From contig NZ_JSUM01000011.1 of assembly GCF_000772535.1 (NCBI RefSeq), positions 53,840 to 117,839 on the forward strand: DNA of 64,000 nucleotides, given 5' to 3'. Both the position numbers and the translations under genes were made by a program. The notes under the pieces are model-generated. The model ran no database searches. It was not told the DNA's origin and saw nothing but the letters and a program-made list of their open reading frames with translations. Source of the stretch: Chelonobacter oris (GTDB taxonomy: Bacteria; Pseudomonadota; Gammaproteobacteria; Enterobacterales; Pasteurellaceae). Shown piece after piece: positions 46,532 to 55,923 of this stretch; positions within the stretch are counted from its first letter, which is position 1, and each line of letters opens with the position of its first letter.

Positions 46532-49231
46532 ATGCTTATTCCTTCCAAACTCAGTCATTCATCACGTTTACAGCATATTGTTATTCGCTCTCGGCTGTTG
46601 AATTTGTTGGAAAAAGCACAAGATTACCCGCTCGTGTTGATCAATGCGCCGGCAGGCTACGGCAAAACCACGCTGTTGTCGCAATGGGCGGAAACCCGCC
46701 GGCATCTCGGCTGGTATTCTCTTGACGAGAGTGACAATGAATGCGAACGTTTTATTGCCTATTTTCGCGCAGCGCTGGCCAAAGCGACCGATCAGGAACC
46801 CCCTCAAGCCCATCAGGCGCAAAGCAATTTTCTTGCCGGTTTAAGCCAGCTGCTGATCGAAAACAGCCGTTTCACACCGCACTTTTACGTGGTGATCGAC
46901 GACTATCATCTGATTGATAACAGCGAAATCCATGACGGGATTAAATTCTGGATCAAAAACCAGCCGCAAAATATGACGCTGCTGCTGATTTCCCGCAGTA
47001 TGCCGCCGCTGAATATCGCCAATCTGCGTGTGCAGGAACTCCTGCTTGAATTGGACATTACCCAGCTGCCGTTCACCCACGATGAAAGCCAGCAATTTTT
47101 TCTTAACCGAAACAACGATCCTCTGCCCGACAATGAAATCAATCAGCTGTGCGACCAAGTAGAAGGCTGGCCGACCGCACTTCAGCTGGTCAATTTGTAC
47201 GCCCGCCAACATAACACCTCGTTACATGAAGCGGCAAAATCGATCACCAAAATCAACAATAATCACATCAGTGAATATTTGAATGACGAAGTATTCAGCA
47301 ATATCGAAGCCGATACCCGCCTGTTTTTACTGCGCTGTTCGTTATTGCGTTCGATGAATGAATTTCTGGTAGAAAAAATCACCGGTATGCCGGACAGTCG
47401 GTTAAAACTGGACAATCTGGTGAAGCAGGGCATGTTTGTCTATCCGATTAATATTGACCAACAGGAGCAATGGTGGCGTTTTCACCCGCTCTTTGCTTCT
47501 TTCTTGCAGCACTTCCGCGATCTGGAACTCAACGGCGAATTACAGACATTACACCAAAAAGCGGCCGATGCTTGGTTGGAAATCGGCTATCCGACCGAAG
47601 CGTTATATCACGCTATGCAGCTGCAACAGCCGCAACCGCTCTTGGTTATGTTGCAACAGACCGGCTGGCCGCTGTACCATCAGGGTGAGCTGAAATTATT
47701 GGAAGAGAGTCTAAGTGCGGTCAGCTTTAAACTGTTGGCGGCTTATCCGCGACTGGTACTGCTCAAGGCTTGGCTGCTGCAAAGTCAGCATAAACACCAC
47801 GAAGTCGGCGGCTTATTAAAAAAATTCAGTGACACCGCACAACAGCAACAGCTCGACATGGATTTGGCAATACAGGCCGAATTTGATGCCCTGCGGGCGC
47901 AGGTGGCGATCAACGCCGGCGATGACAAAACCGCATTAGTGCTGGCCTCACAAGCGCTGAAACACTTGCCGCAGGAAAAACAGTACGCACACATTGTGGC
48001 AACCGCCGTGATCGGCGAAGCGCAACATTGCGACGGACAATTAAATCAGGCGCTGAAAATGCTGCGTGAAGCGGAAAAATTGGCGCAACAAAATCAGGCT
48101 TACCACCATATTCTCTGGTCACTGCTACAGCAGGCTGAAATTTTACAGGCGCAAGGATTTCTACAAACCGCCTATGATATTTTGGACAAAGCCACGCACT
48201 TGGTCAAAAAACAGCATCTGCAAAAACTGCCGATGTATGAATTTCTCTTACGCTTAAAAGGGCATATTCTGTGGGAGTGGTACTCGCCGGATAAGGCCGA
48301 AGCGATGGCGGAAGCCGGGCTGGAAGTGCTGTCGAATGAAGCGGACAAACTGCAATGTTTATCATTGCTGGCAAAGATTTCGCTGACCCGCGGCAATCTG
48401 GATAATGCCGAACGGATTTTACAGCGCCAACGGACACTGTTGCAAAACCACCATTACCACAACGACTGGCTGTCGCACCATAATGAAGTCGAACTGCTGT
48501 ACTGGCAAATGAAAGAGGATCAACAGCAAACACGTTCCTGGCTATTACAAGCAGACAAACCCGAACAAAATACCAACCATTTTTCACATCGCCAATGGCG
48601 TAATATCGTACGCGCCAATATTATTTTGCAACAGTACCCCGATGCCCTGCTGCTGACCGAGCATTTGATCAATACCGCCAGAACCTACAATTTCATCAGT
48701 GAATTAAATAAAGACTTGGTATTGCACAATCGAATCTGCTTCCTGCAAGGCGATTTTGCGGCGGCACAAACCAGTTTGCTGGAAGCGCTGGAACTGAGCA
48801 AACAAACCAACTTTATCAGCATTTTTGTCATTGAAGGCGAAATCATGGCGCAGCAACTGCGCCAGTTGTTACGTTTGAATGTGCTGGACGAATTGCTGAC
48901 CCACAAAGCGCAATTTATCCTGCGCAGCATCAACCAGCACTATCGGCACAAATTCGCCCACTTTGATGAAAGTTTTGTCGAAAAACTGCTGCAAAATCCG
49001 CAAGTTCCGGAGTTATTGCGCATCAGCCCGCTGACCCAGCGCGAATGGCAGGTGTTAGGCTTAATCTATTCCGGCTACAGCAACGAACAGATCGCCACCG
49101 AATTGCAGGTCGCCCCGACCACCATCAAAACCCACATCCGTAATCTGTACCAAAAAATCGGCGTCAACAACCGCACCGAATCGATTGAATACACCCGAAA
49201 TTTATTGAAACTGATGGGGTATTCGAGTTAA
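46532..49231 (+). CDS. malT: ATP-dependent transcriptional activator of the maltose regulon
   Basis: Large STAND-class activator, 899 residues, that binds maltotriose and ATP and activates mal promoters. The N-terminal NTPase has Walker A NAPAGYGKTT (about residues 38-47) and FYVVIDDYHLI as Walker B. A winged helix and helical repeat (TPR-like) region follow to about residue 820. The C-terminal LuxR helix-turn-helix is LTQREWQVLGLIYSGYSNEQIATELQVAPTTIKTHIRNLYQKIG. AGGA precedes the start. Divergent from malP over 202 bp. E. coli MalT has 901 residues. Confidence 0.96.
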   Translation: MLIPSKLSHSSRLQHIVIRSRLLNLLEKAQDYPLVLINAPAGYGKTTLLSQWAETRRHLGWYSLDESDNECERFIAYFRAALAKATDQEPPQAHQAQSNFLAGLSQLLIENSRFTPHFYVVIDDYHLIDNSEIHDGIKFWIKNQPQNMTLLLISRSMPPLNIANLRVQELLLELDITQLPFTHDESQQFFLNRNNDPLPDNEINQLCDQVEGWPTALQLVNLYARQHNTSLHEAAKSITKINNNHISEYLNDEVFSNIEADTRLFLLRCSLLRSMNEFLVEKITGMPDSRLKLDNLVKQGMFVYPINIDQQEQWWRFHPLFASFLQHFRDLELNGELQTLHQKAADAWLEIGYPTEALYHAMQLQQPQPLLVMLQQTGWPLYHQGELKLLEESLSAVSFKLLAAYPRLVLLKAWLLQSQHKHHEVGGLLKKFSDTAQQQQLDMDLAIQAEFDALRAQVAINAGDDKTALVLASQALKHLPQEKQYAHIVATAVIGEAQHCDGQLNQALKMLREAEKLAQQNQAYHHILWSLLQQAEILQAQGFLQTAYDILDKATHLVKKQHLQKLPMYEFLLRLKGHILWEWYSPDKAEAMAEAGLEVLSNEADKLQCLSLLAKISLTRGNLDNAERILQRQRTLLQNHHYHNDWLSHHNEVELLYWQMKEDQQQTRSWLLQADKPEQNTNHFSHRQWRNIVRANIILQQYPDALLLTEHLINTARTYNFISELNKDLVLHNRICFLQGDFAAAQTSLLEALELSKQTNFISIFVIEGEIMAQQLRQLLRLNVLDELLTHKAQFILRSINQHYRHKFAHFDESFVEKLLQNPQVPELLRISPLTQREWQVLGLIYSGYSNEQIATELQVAPTTIKTHIRNLYQKIGVNNRTESIEYTRNLLKLMGYSS

Positions 49232-49340
49232 AGCGAATCAATAAACACGATGATCACTAATCTATAAATACAAAACCGAGGTATATTCTCGATACCGCCC
49301 TCACTCCCCCATAAACTTGTCTATCCAAGTAAAGCCTTTT

Positions 49341-49356
49341 TATGACAAAGGTCACA
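49341..49356. promoter_or_regulatory. CRP-like site upstream of the YheO-type regulator
   Basis: TATGA-CAAAGG-TCACA, one mismatch to the consensus halves, about 85 bp before the gene. Otherwise the 208-bp gap after malT is AT-rich without a clear terminator. Confidence 0.4.
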
Positions 49357-49439
49357 TTTTTTAACTAAATAGTCAAATTTATTTTACCAAAATCCATTTT
49401 TAAATTAAATTCCTTGCAACTTTAGCAACGGAAATAATC

Positions 49440-50105
49440 ATGATGGAAGAATTTATATACTTAAATAACCCTAAAGATCAAAAAATTATGGCCTCCTACT
49501 TCTCATTAGCCGACTCAATTGCCGAACTTTTGGGAAAACAGTGTGAAATTGTGATTCATTCGGTAACGAATTTTGAAAATTCAATTATAAAAATCATAAA
49601 CGGCTATCATACAAACAGAAAAGTGGGCGATCCTATCACCGATAAAGGTTTGCAATTATTAAAACACTACCAACAACATCATGCCGATTCTGAACGCTGC
49701 TATTTTTCACACTTACCTTCCGGAGATCTTATTAAGTCAACAACCCATATCATTATAGGAAGCCAAGGAGAACCTATCGGAATATTTTGCATAAATCTTA
49801 ATCTTTCCTATCCTCTTGACAAGATCATCACTTCATTAATGCCGAAATATGAGTTTTTAACACCACAAAAAAATGAAACTTTTACAACGACCCCTCAAGA
49901 ACTTATTGAAAACACGATAAATAATGCAATTATAGAAGTTGAAAAAAAACTTCCGAAAAACTCAAAATCTTATAAAAAATCAATTATTCGCTATTTAGTC
50001 GACAATGGTATTTTCGAATTAAAAGATGCAATATCTCAAGTCTCAAAAAAACTGAATATAACCCCTCATGCAATTTATAAACACCTACGAGAATTAAAAA
50101 AATAA
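49440..50105 (+). CDS. YheO/DauR-like PAS-domain transcriptional regulator
   Basis: Regulator of 221 residues. The N-terminal half is a YheO-like PAS domain (IMASYFSLADSIAELLGKQCEIVIHSVTNFENSIIKIINGYH, then VGDPITDKGLQLL and a sensor strand GSQGEPIGIFCINLNLS). The C-terminal half is the DauR-type helix-turn-helix (KSIIRYLVDNGIFELKDAISQVSKKLNITPHAIYKHLRELKK). Relatives control amino-acid uptake and catabolism (DauR, D-arginine). It is 26 bp upstream of the permease on the same strand and probably regulates this unit. Codon use is markedly more AT-rich than that of the mal genes around it. Confidence 0.85.
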   Translation: MMEEFIYLNNPKDQKIMASYFSLADSIAELLGKQCEIVIHSVTNFENSIIKIINGYHTNRKVGDPITDKGLQLLKHYQQHHADSERCYFSHLPSGDLIKSTTHIIIGSQGEPIGIFCINLNLSYPLDKIITSLMPKYEFLTPQKNETFTTTPQELIENTINNAIIEVEKKLPKNSKSYKKSIIRYLVDNGIFELKDAISQVSKKLNITPHAIYKHLRELKK

Positions 50106-50131
50106 ATCCTAATAAATAATTGGAGTTACTT

Positions 50132-51406
50132 ATGAAAAATCAAATATTAACACCAGAAGAATTTAGAATTGCAACAAAATTTGATGCAACCGACTTTGGA
50201 TGGATTATCATGAGCATCGGTATGGCAATCGGTGCAGGTATCGTATTCCTTCCCGTTCAAGTAGGATTAATGGGAATGTGGGTATTCTTACTATCCTCTA
50301 TCATCGGCTATCCCGCTATGTATCTATTTCAAAGGCTATTCATCAATACATTGGCGGAATCCCCAAAATGTGTAGACTATCCGTCGGTGATTACAGGCTA
50401 TTTAGGGAAAAACTGGGGAATATTTTTAGGAATACTCTATTTTATCATGTTAGTCATTTGGATGTTCGTATATTCAACGGCAATAACAAATGACAGTGCA
50501 TCTTATCTGTTTACCTTTGGTATCACCGATACACTATTATCTGAAAATCCTTTCTATGGCTTACTGCTAATTTGTATTTTAGTCGCCCTCTCTTCACGCG
50601 GTGAACAATTATTATTTAAGATATCTAGTTTCATGGTCTTAAGTAAATTACTTGTTGTCGCCGCACTCGGTTTTTCCATGGTTGGAATGTGGAAATTATA
50701 TAATATCGGTGTACTACCTCCATTCGGACAATTAATCAAAGATGCCATTATAACTCTGCCATTCACATTAACTTCCATTTTGTTTATCCAAACGCTAAGC
50801 CCTATGGTTATTTCATATCGTGCAAGAGAAAAATCATTGGAAGTCGCCCGATATAAGGCATTACGGGCAATGAATATAGCTTTCTTGATTTTATTCATCA
50901 CCGTATTCTTTTATGCCGTCTCATTTACTCTGGCGATGGGACGCGATGAAGCAATACAGGCATATGAACAAAATATTTCAGCGCTTGCAATCACCGCTCA
51001 ATTTTTTCCGGGAAGTTGGGCTACTTATGTCAGTATTGCGCTAAATATCTTTGCAGTGATGACCGCATTTTTCGGCGTTTATCTTGGCTTTAGAGAAGCC
51101 ACACAAGGTATTGTGATGAATTTATTATTACGAAAATTCAGCATAGATCAAATCAATCCGCAATATGTGCAAAAAAGCATTATGGTTTTTGCTATCTTGC
51201 TCGCTTGGTCAGCAATTGTTCTAAATGCACCCGTCTTAAGTTTTACCTCTATTTGCAGCCCAATTTTTGGCTTTGTCGGCTGTTTAATTCCGGCATATTT
51301 GGTTTATAACGTACCAACTCTATTTAAATATAAGGGATTAGCTTTACATCTCATTATTTTTACCGGCATTTTACTGTGCGTATCACCATTCCTTGCATTT
51401 CTATAA
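50132..51406 (+). CDS. HAAAP-family amino-acid permease (CyuP/YhaO-like)
   Basis: Inner-membrane transporter of the hydroxy/aromatic amino acid permease family, 424 residues with about eleven hydrophobic segments. It opens ATDFGWIIMSIGMAIGAGIVFLPVQVGLMG, the family signature found in SdaC, TdcC and YhaO. In E. coli the neighbour yhaM (cyuA) pairs with yhaO (cyuP) for cysteine or serine uptake, and here too a cyuA-like gene follows after 22 bp, so cysteine or a related amino acid is the likely substrate. GGAG at 50122-50125 sets the ATG at 50132; a TTG at 50120 is less likely. Confidence 0.85.
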   Translation: MKNQILTPEEFRIATKFDATDFGWIIMSIGMAIGAGIVFLPVQVGLMGMWVFLLSSIIGYPAMYLFQRLFINTLAESPKCVDYPSVITGYLGKNWGIFLGILYFIMLVIWMFVYSTAITNDSASYLFTFGITDTLLSENPFYGLLLICILVALSSRGEQLLFKISSFMVLSKLLVVAALGFSMVGMWKLYNIGVLPPFGQLIKDAIITLPFTLTSILFIQTLSPMVISYRAREKSLEVARYKALRAMNIAFLILFITVFFYAVSFTLAMGRDEAIQAYEQNISALAITAQFFPGSWATYVSIALNIFAVMTAFFGVYLGFREATQGIVMNLLLRKFSIDQINPQYVQKSIMVFAILLAWSAIVLNAPVLSFTSICSPIFGFVGCLIPAYLVYNVPTLFKYKGLALHLIIFTGILLCVSPFLAFL

Positions 51407-51428
51407 TAGTGTTTTGAGGAAATTTAAA

Positions 51429-52719
51429 ATGAAAAGCTACGATATAACCGATGAAGAGATAATTTTAAATATCGTTAAAAATGAAGTGGTTCCTGCACTG
51501 GGTTGTACCGAACCAATTTCCCTGGCTCTTGCTTCAGCCGTTGCTCGCTTTCACTTAAATGCAATACCTGATCGTATTGAAGCCAAAGTCTCTCCTAACT
51601 TAATGAAAAACGGCATGGGCGTTACCGTTCCCGGCACCAATACGGTCGGACTAAATATGGCTACCGCAATCGGCGCCATAGGCGGAAATCCTGATGCCGG
51701 TTTGGAAGTATTGAAAAACATCACGCCAGAGCACATTATCCAAGCCAAAACGATGCTACAAAAAAAACAGGTTACTGTCTCAATATTAGATACGGAACAT
51801 ATAGTATATTCTGAAGCAACCTTATTCAGGGGCAATACCTCTGTTTGCGTACGCATTGCCGCACATCATACAAACATTATCTACATTGCTAAAAATAACC
51901 GAGTTATCTTTTCTAAACCCTGTTCAGCTAAAACAGAATGTTCGCACAATATTTTTACCAAACTCTCGGCCAACGATATTTTTGATTTTGTAATGAACAT
52001 CAAACTTGAAAAAATCGAATTTATCACTGAATCAGCAAACCTAAATTGTGCTTTATCACAAGAAGGCTTACAAAATGACTATGGCTTACATATCGGCCGA
52101 ACGCTGAAAAAGCAAATCAGTAGCGGGCTAATGAGTGATGATTTGATGAATAGAATTATTATTGAAACAACCGCAGCATCTGACGCTCGAATGGGAGGTG
52201 CAAAATTACCGGCGATGAGTAATTCCGGTTCAGGGAATCACCGCCACCATTCCGGTTGTCGTTGTTGCCCGATATTTAAATGTCGGCAAAGAACAGCTGA
52301 CCCGAGCGCTCTTTTTATCTCATCTAATGGCCATTTATATTCACAGTAAACTGCCAAAACTGTCCGCTCTTTGCGCCGCCACAACAGCCGCAATGGGAAG
52401 CTGTGCCGGTATTGCCTGGCTACTGACAAAAGAATTTAATACCGTCAGTATGGCGATCAGCAGCATGATAGGCGATATCAGCGGTATTATTTGCGACGGC
52501 GCGGCAAATAGCTGTGCCATGAAAGTATCGACAAGTATTACCTCAAGCTATAAATCCGTTTTAATGGCACTGGACAATATGCAGGTGACGGGTAACGAAG
52601 GTATTGTAGAGCACTGTATTGACCGCTCAATAAACAATCTATGCAGTATTGCATCACACAGTATGCAATATACCGATAAGCAAATTATAGAAATTATGGT
52701 AAATAAGCCCAGCGTATAA
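51429..52719 (+). pseudogene. cyuA: Frameshifted L-cysteine desulfidase (CyuA/YhaM, UPF0597)
   Basis: [4Fe-4S]-type enzyme that breaks L-cysteine to pyruvate, ammonia and sulfide. The first frame (51429 to about 52240) carries VPALGCTEPISLALA, VTVPGTNTVGLNMATAIGA and [19 protein letters not shown]. The second (about 52240 to 52719) carries [54 protein letters not shown] and [11 protein letters not shown]. Together they rebuild the full protein. At the break the family reads GSGNQGITAT, which needs 8 more bases; the site is flanked by ATCA (52237-52240), so a deletion between short direct repeats fits. Full-length enzyme is not expected unless this is a sequencing error. Confidence 0.85.
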
Positions 52720-52749
52720 ATTGGAAACGCCGAAATTATCTAGAAATAT

Positions 52750-52777
52750 CCCAAAATCCGATAATAAAGATTTTGGG
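52750..52777. terminator. Possible terminator between cyuA and malS
   Basis: CCCAAAATC, a 10-base loop, GATTTTGGG, lying 30 bp after the cyuA stop and between convergent genes. The T-tract is poor, and GGGGTATTAATCCCC overlaps as an alternative fold. Confidence 0.5.
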
Positions 52778-52901
52778 GTATTAATCCCCAAACATCTCTT
52801 CACATTTTGACCCGCTAACATGATCGGCGTTGTCCCCGACTAAATTTGATAACAATTGAATGATGAATTTTCCGAGCTATCGCTCAACATAGCACACCGT
52901 T

Positions 52902-54980
52902 TCATTCGCGCTTGCCTGCCCAAACGACAATGACCTTGTCTTCGCCCCAACGACGTTCAAACGCATAATACCGCTCGCGGGATAATTCGGTTTGTATACC
53001 GGCGCCGATAGCGGGATGACGTTGACGAAACCGTGCCAATTTCTGCCAATGTTCGAGGAGATGACGATGAACCGCACTTTGCGCCAATTGTTGCCAGTTC
53101 ATGTCGGAACGCGTTCCCTGAGCGGGATCGGAGCCCGTAACACCAAACGCCCGACCGCTTTCATCCCCATAATAAATCTGTACCGCCCCCGGCGTCAGTA
53201 ACAATAACGCCGCCGCGGTTTTTTGTTTGGCCAGATCATTTTGTGCATCACTATGCAGAAAAAGGCGAGTATCGTGCGATGAGATATAACTCAGCATATT
53301 AAAATCAGAAAGTGTCTTACTCATCTCTTGATAAGTCGGCGCAATGTCGGCAAAACATTCGAGGCTATTTTTAGCCTGATCCTGCAAATCGAAATTCAAC
53401 ATTGCATCAAACCCATGTTGGAAATAATCACTTTTTATCACACGATGTCCCCAAGCTTCTCCCACCATCCAGAAGTCGGCATTATCAACCGCACTTTGCG
53501 GATGTTGCTTTTTCCATTCGCGCAAGGCACCAACAGCTGCCGTTTTCAACTGCAACCAAGTGCTTTGCTCCACATGTTTGGCCGTATCCACCCGAAAACC
53601 GTCAATCCCGTAATCCCGCACCCATCGAGTAAGCCAGTCGATTAAATAATCTCGCGGCACGGCGCCTGCCTTCTCGACAGCTAGAGTATCGCTTTTATGT
53701 CGATAAAAGTGCGGTAATCCGCTGACTTGATCGGATTCGGTTTTGATATCCGGCAAAGAAGCCAACGACATTCGCAGGTCGTCAAAACGCGGCCGATCAT
53801 AATCGCCGATATCGCTACGAATCCACGCCTTGCCCCACCAATTTTGCCAACCTTGCTTGTCGCTGAAGTTAATATAATCATTAAAGCTATGCCAGTTTTG
53901 CCCTTGTTTCGGCTGCCAGTCCGTCCAGTTCTTGCCTAGTGTTTGCGCTATTTCATCGCCTTTCAGATATAACGAACCGAACTGATATTGCTGCATATCC
54001 GCCAAAGTCGCGTAGCCTGTATGATTCATCACCACATCAAATAAAATCCGAATACCACGCTTGTGCGCTTCCTCTACCAATCGGCGCAAGTCCGTTTCAT
54101 TGCCCATATTGGCATCCAGTGCCGTCCAATCCTGATGGTAATAGCCATGATAGGCATAATGCGGAAAATCCCCTTTGTCTCCGCCGCCGACCCAACCGTG
54201 AATCTGCTCCAGCGGCGAGGTAATCCACAACACATTCACGCCAAGTTGTTGCAGATAATCCAGTTTTTGCTGCAAGCCGATTAAATCTCCGCCATGAAAC
54301 GTGGCAATTTCCTGCATGCCGTCAGGCTTACGGCCATAACTGCGATCATTGTCCGGATTCCCGTTATAAAAACGATCGGTCATCACAAAATAAACCGTGG
54401 CATTTTTCCATTCAAAGTGCGGTTCTATCGGCTCTGCCTCTTTCACCCTTTCCAATAACAGTAAGCCGTCAGCCTCAGGAGCGGGTTGAAAACGGACTTG
54501 CCCGTTATACACCCGTGCAGTCCGGCCGGAATAAAAATCACGGATGATTTCCCCTTCCTGAAAACTGCGTCCGACATTAATGACCACAGCATTGCCGTCC
54601 CAGCTTGGACAGCGGTATGCTGTTTCCGATGTGCTGTTTACGGCATCCACGCTGACTTTCAACGTCGGCATACCACTGCGCAAATCGATCTCTGCCCGAT
54701 AATGGCCATCACGAAACAGGCGTAATGACATATCATCTTGTCCGCCGCAAGGCCGCAAACCGATCACCCGATTCAGCCTGACCGCACTTTCGGGCTGATA
54801 ACACTGCTGTCCCCAAAAGAACCGAGCAGAATAATCGCCTTTTTGTGCATCGGCTTCGGCAAGGTAACGATTTTCACCCTTCGGCCGGAAAGCAATAAAG
54901 AGATCGTGGTGCCAATCCGTCGCGTAGGCGTTAGCAGCAAGGATTAATGGCAATATTGTGAACGTCGTTAGCTTCTGCAT
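52902..54980 (-). CDS. malS: Periplasmic alpha-amylase
   Basis: GH13 amylase that cuts long maltodextrins in the periplasm so that the MalEFGK2 importer can take them up. A signal peptide is visible (TTFTILPLILAANAYA). The N-terminal region of about 190 residues contains cysteine pairs (GQQCYQPE, LRPCGGQ, YRCPSW) as in MalS. The barrel then shows TVYFVMTDRFYNGN, FHGGDLIGLQQKLDYLQQLGVNVLWITSP, RILFDVVMNHTG, GIDGFRVDTAKHV (nucleophile aspartate), WMVGEAWGH (acid/base glutamate) and YISSHDTRLF. It has 692 residues against 676 in E. coli. It sits just after malG on the same strand, past a hairpin. Confidence 0.94.
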   Translation of the reverse strand: MQKLTTFTILPLILAANAYATDWHHDLFIAFRPKGENRYLAEADAQKGDYSARFFWGQQCYQPESAVRLNRVIGLRPCGGQDDMSLRLFRDGHYRAEIDLRSGMPTLKVSVDAVNSTSETAYRCPSWDGNAVVINVGRSFQEGEIIRDFYSGRTARVYNGQVRFQPAPEADGLLLLERVKEAEPIEPHFEWKNATVYFVMTDRFYNGNPDNDRSYGRKPDGMQEIATFHGGDLIGLQQKLDYLQQLGVNVLWITSPLEQIHGWVGGGDKGDFPHYAYHGYYHQDWTALDANMGNETDLRRLVEEAHKRGIRILFDVVMNHTGYATLADMQQYQFGSLYLKGDEIAQTLGKNWTDWQPKQGQNWHSFNDYINFSDKQGWQNWWGKAWIRSDIGDYDRPRFDDLRMSLASLPDIKTESDQVSGLPHFYRHKSDTLAVEKAGAVPRDYLIDWLTRWVRDYGIDGFRVDTAKHVEQSTWLQLKTAAVGALREWKKQHPQSAVDNADFWMVGEAWGHRVIKSDYFQHGFDAMLNFDLQDQAKNSLECFADIAPTYQEMSKTLSDFNMLSYISSHDTRLFLHSDAQNDLAKQKTAAALLLLTPGAVQIYYGDESGRAFGVTGSDPAQGTRSDMNWQQLAQSAVHRHLLEHWQKLARFRQRHPAIGAGIQTELSRERYYAFERRWGEDKVIVVWAGKRE

Positions 54981-54997
54981 AATCTGATCCTGAGCAT

Positions 54998-55018
54998 AAA
55001 GGGGCGAAACGCCCCTTT
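54998..55018 (-). terminator. Hairpin between malG and malS
   Basis: AAAGGGGCG-AAA-CGCCCCTTT, a 9-bp perfect stem 5 bp past the malG stop. The tail is only TTTAT on the minus strand, so partial read-through into malS is likely. Confidence 0.75.
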
Positions 55019-55022
55019 GTTC

Positions 55023-55913
55023 TTACCCCTTCACCCCGCCGGCGGTTAAACCGCCGACCAGCCAGCGTTGTGCCAACAGGAAAACCAGCGTAATCGGAAT
55101 AGCGGACAGCACGGCAGCGGCGGCAAAATCGCCCCAAAGGTAGTTTTGCGGATAGAGATATTGCTGCATACCGACCGCCAGCGTATAGCTGTCGACATCC
55201 CGCAGTAACAGCGAAGCAATCGGGAATTCGGTGATGGCGGCGATAAACGATAGAATGAATACCACCGCTAAAATCGGTACGGAAAGCGGCAACAACACCA
55301 GACGAAAGGCTTGCCACGGGGTTGCGCCGTCTAGGGCGGCGGCTTCTTCCAGCGAGCCGTCGATGGTTTCGAAATAACCCTTAATTGTCCAAACGTGCAA
55401 TGCAATACCGCCCAGATAGGCAAAAATGACACCGCCGTGCGTATTCAATCCTAAAAACGGGACATACACGCCCAGACGATCGAACAAGGCATAAAGTGCG
55501 ACCAATGACAGCACCGCCGGGAACATTTGGAAAATCAGCATACCTTGCAAAATTGTTTTTTTGCCCTTAAATTTCATGCGGGCGAAAGCATAGGCACAAG
55601 TCGTAGAAAGCACCACAATGCCGACCGCACTTATACCGGCGACTTTGATTGAATTCCATAACCATAACAACACCGGAAACGGCGGTTTGGTGACGGAGCC
55701 GTCCGCATTGACCACTTCCATGCCCAACGCCAAGCGCCAATGTTCCCATGAAATGTGTTGCGGAATAATGTCGCCAATCGCCAAATTACCGGGACGTAAC
55801 GAAATACCGATCACCATCAGCAGCGGAAATAAAATCAGCACCAGAAAACAAATTAATAAAATATGCGTCGCCCATACACGGTAACGCATGGATTTAGGTT
55901 GCACCATCGCCAT
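55023..55913 (-). CDS. malG: Maltose ABC transporter permease MalG
   Basis: Second membrane subunit of the MalEFGK2 importer, 296 residues as in E. coli, with six membrane helices. Landmarks are [28 protein letters not shown], the EAA coupling loop in [29 protein letters not shown], and the C-terminal tail [13 protein letters not shown] that reaches the MalK Q-loop. It starts 10 bp after malF. The region after the stop has a hairpin and then malS. Confidence 0.95.
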   Translation of the reverse strand: MAMVQPKSMRYRVWATHILLICFLVLILFPLLMVIGISLRPGNLAIGDIIPQHISWEHWRLALGMEVVNADGSVTKPPFPVLLWLWNSIKVAGISAVGIVVLSTTCAYAFARMKFKGKKTILQGMLIFQMFPAVLSLVALYALFDRLGVYVPFLGLNTHGGVIFAYLGGIALHVWTIKGYFETIDGSLEEAAALDGATPWQAFRLVLLPLSVPILAVVFILSFIAAITEFPIASLLLRDVDSYTLAVGMQQYLYPQNYLWGDFAAAAVLSAIPITLVFLLAQRWLVGGLTAGGVKG

Positions 55914-55923
55914 AATCTTCCTC

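Noticed and set aside
51429..52719. Programmed ribosomal frameshift in cyuA
   Set aside because: No slippery run or downstream pseudoknot is evident at the junction, and residues expected by the family are missing, which fits a deletion better.
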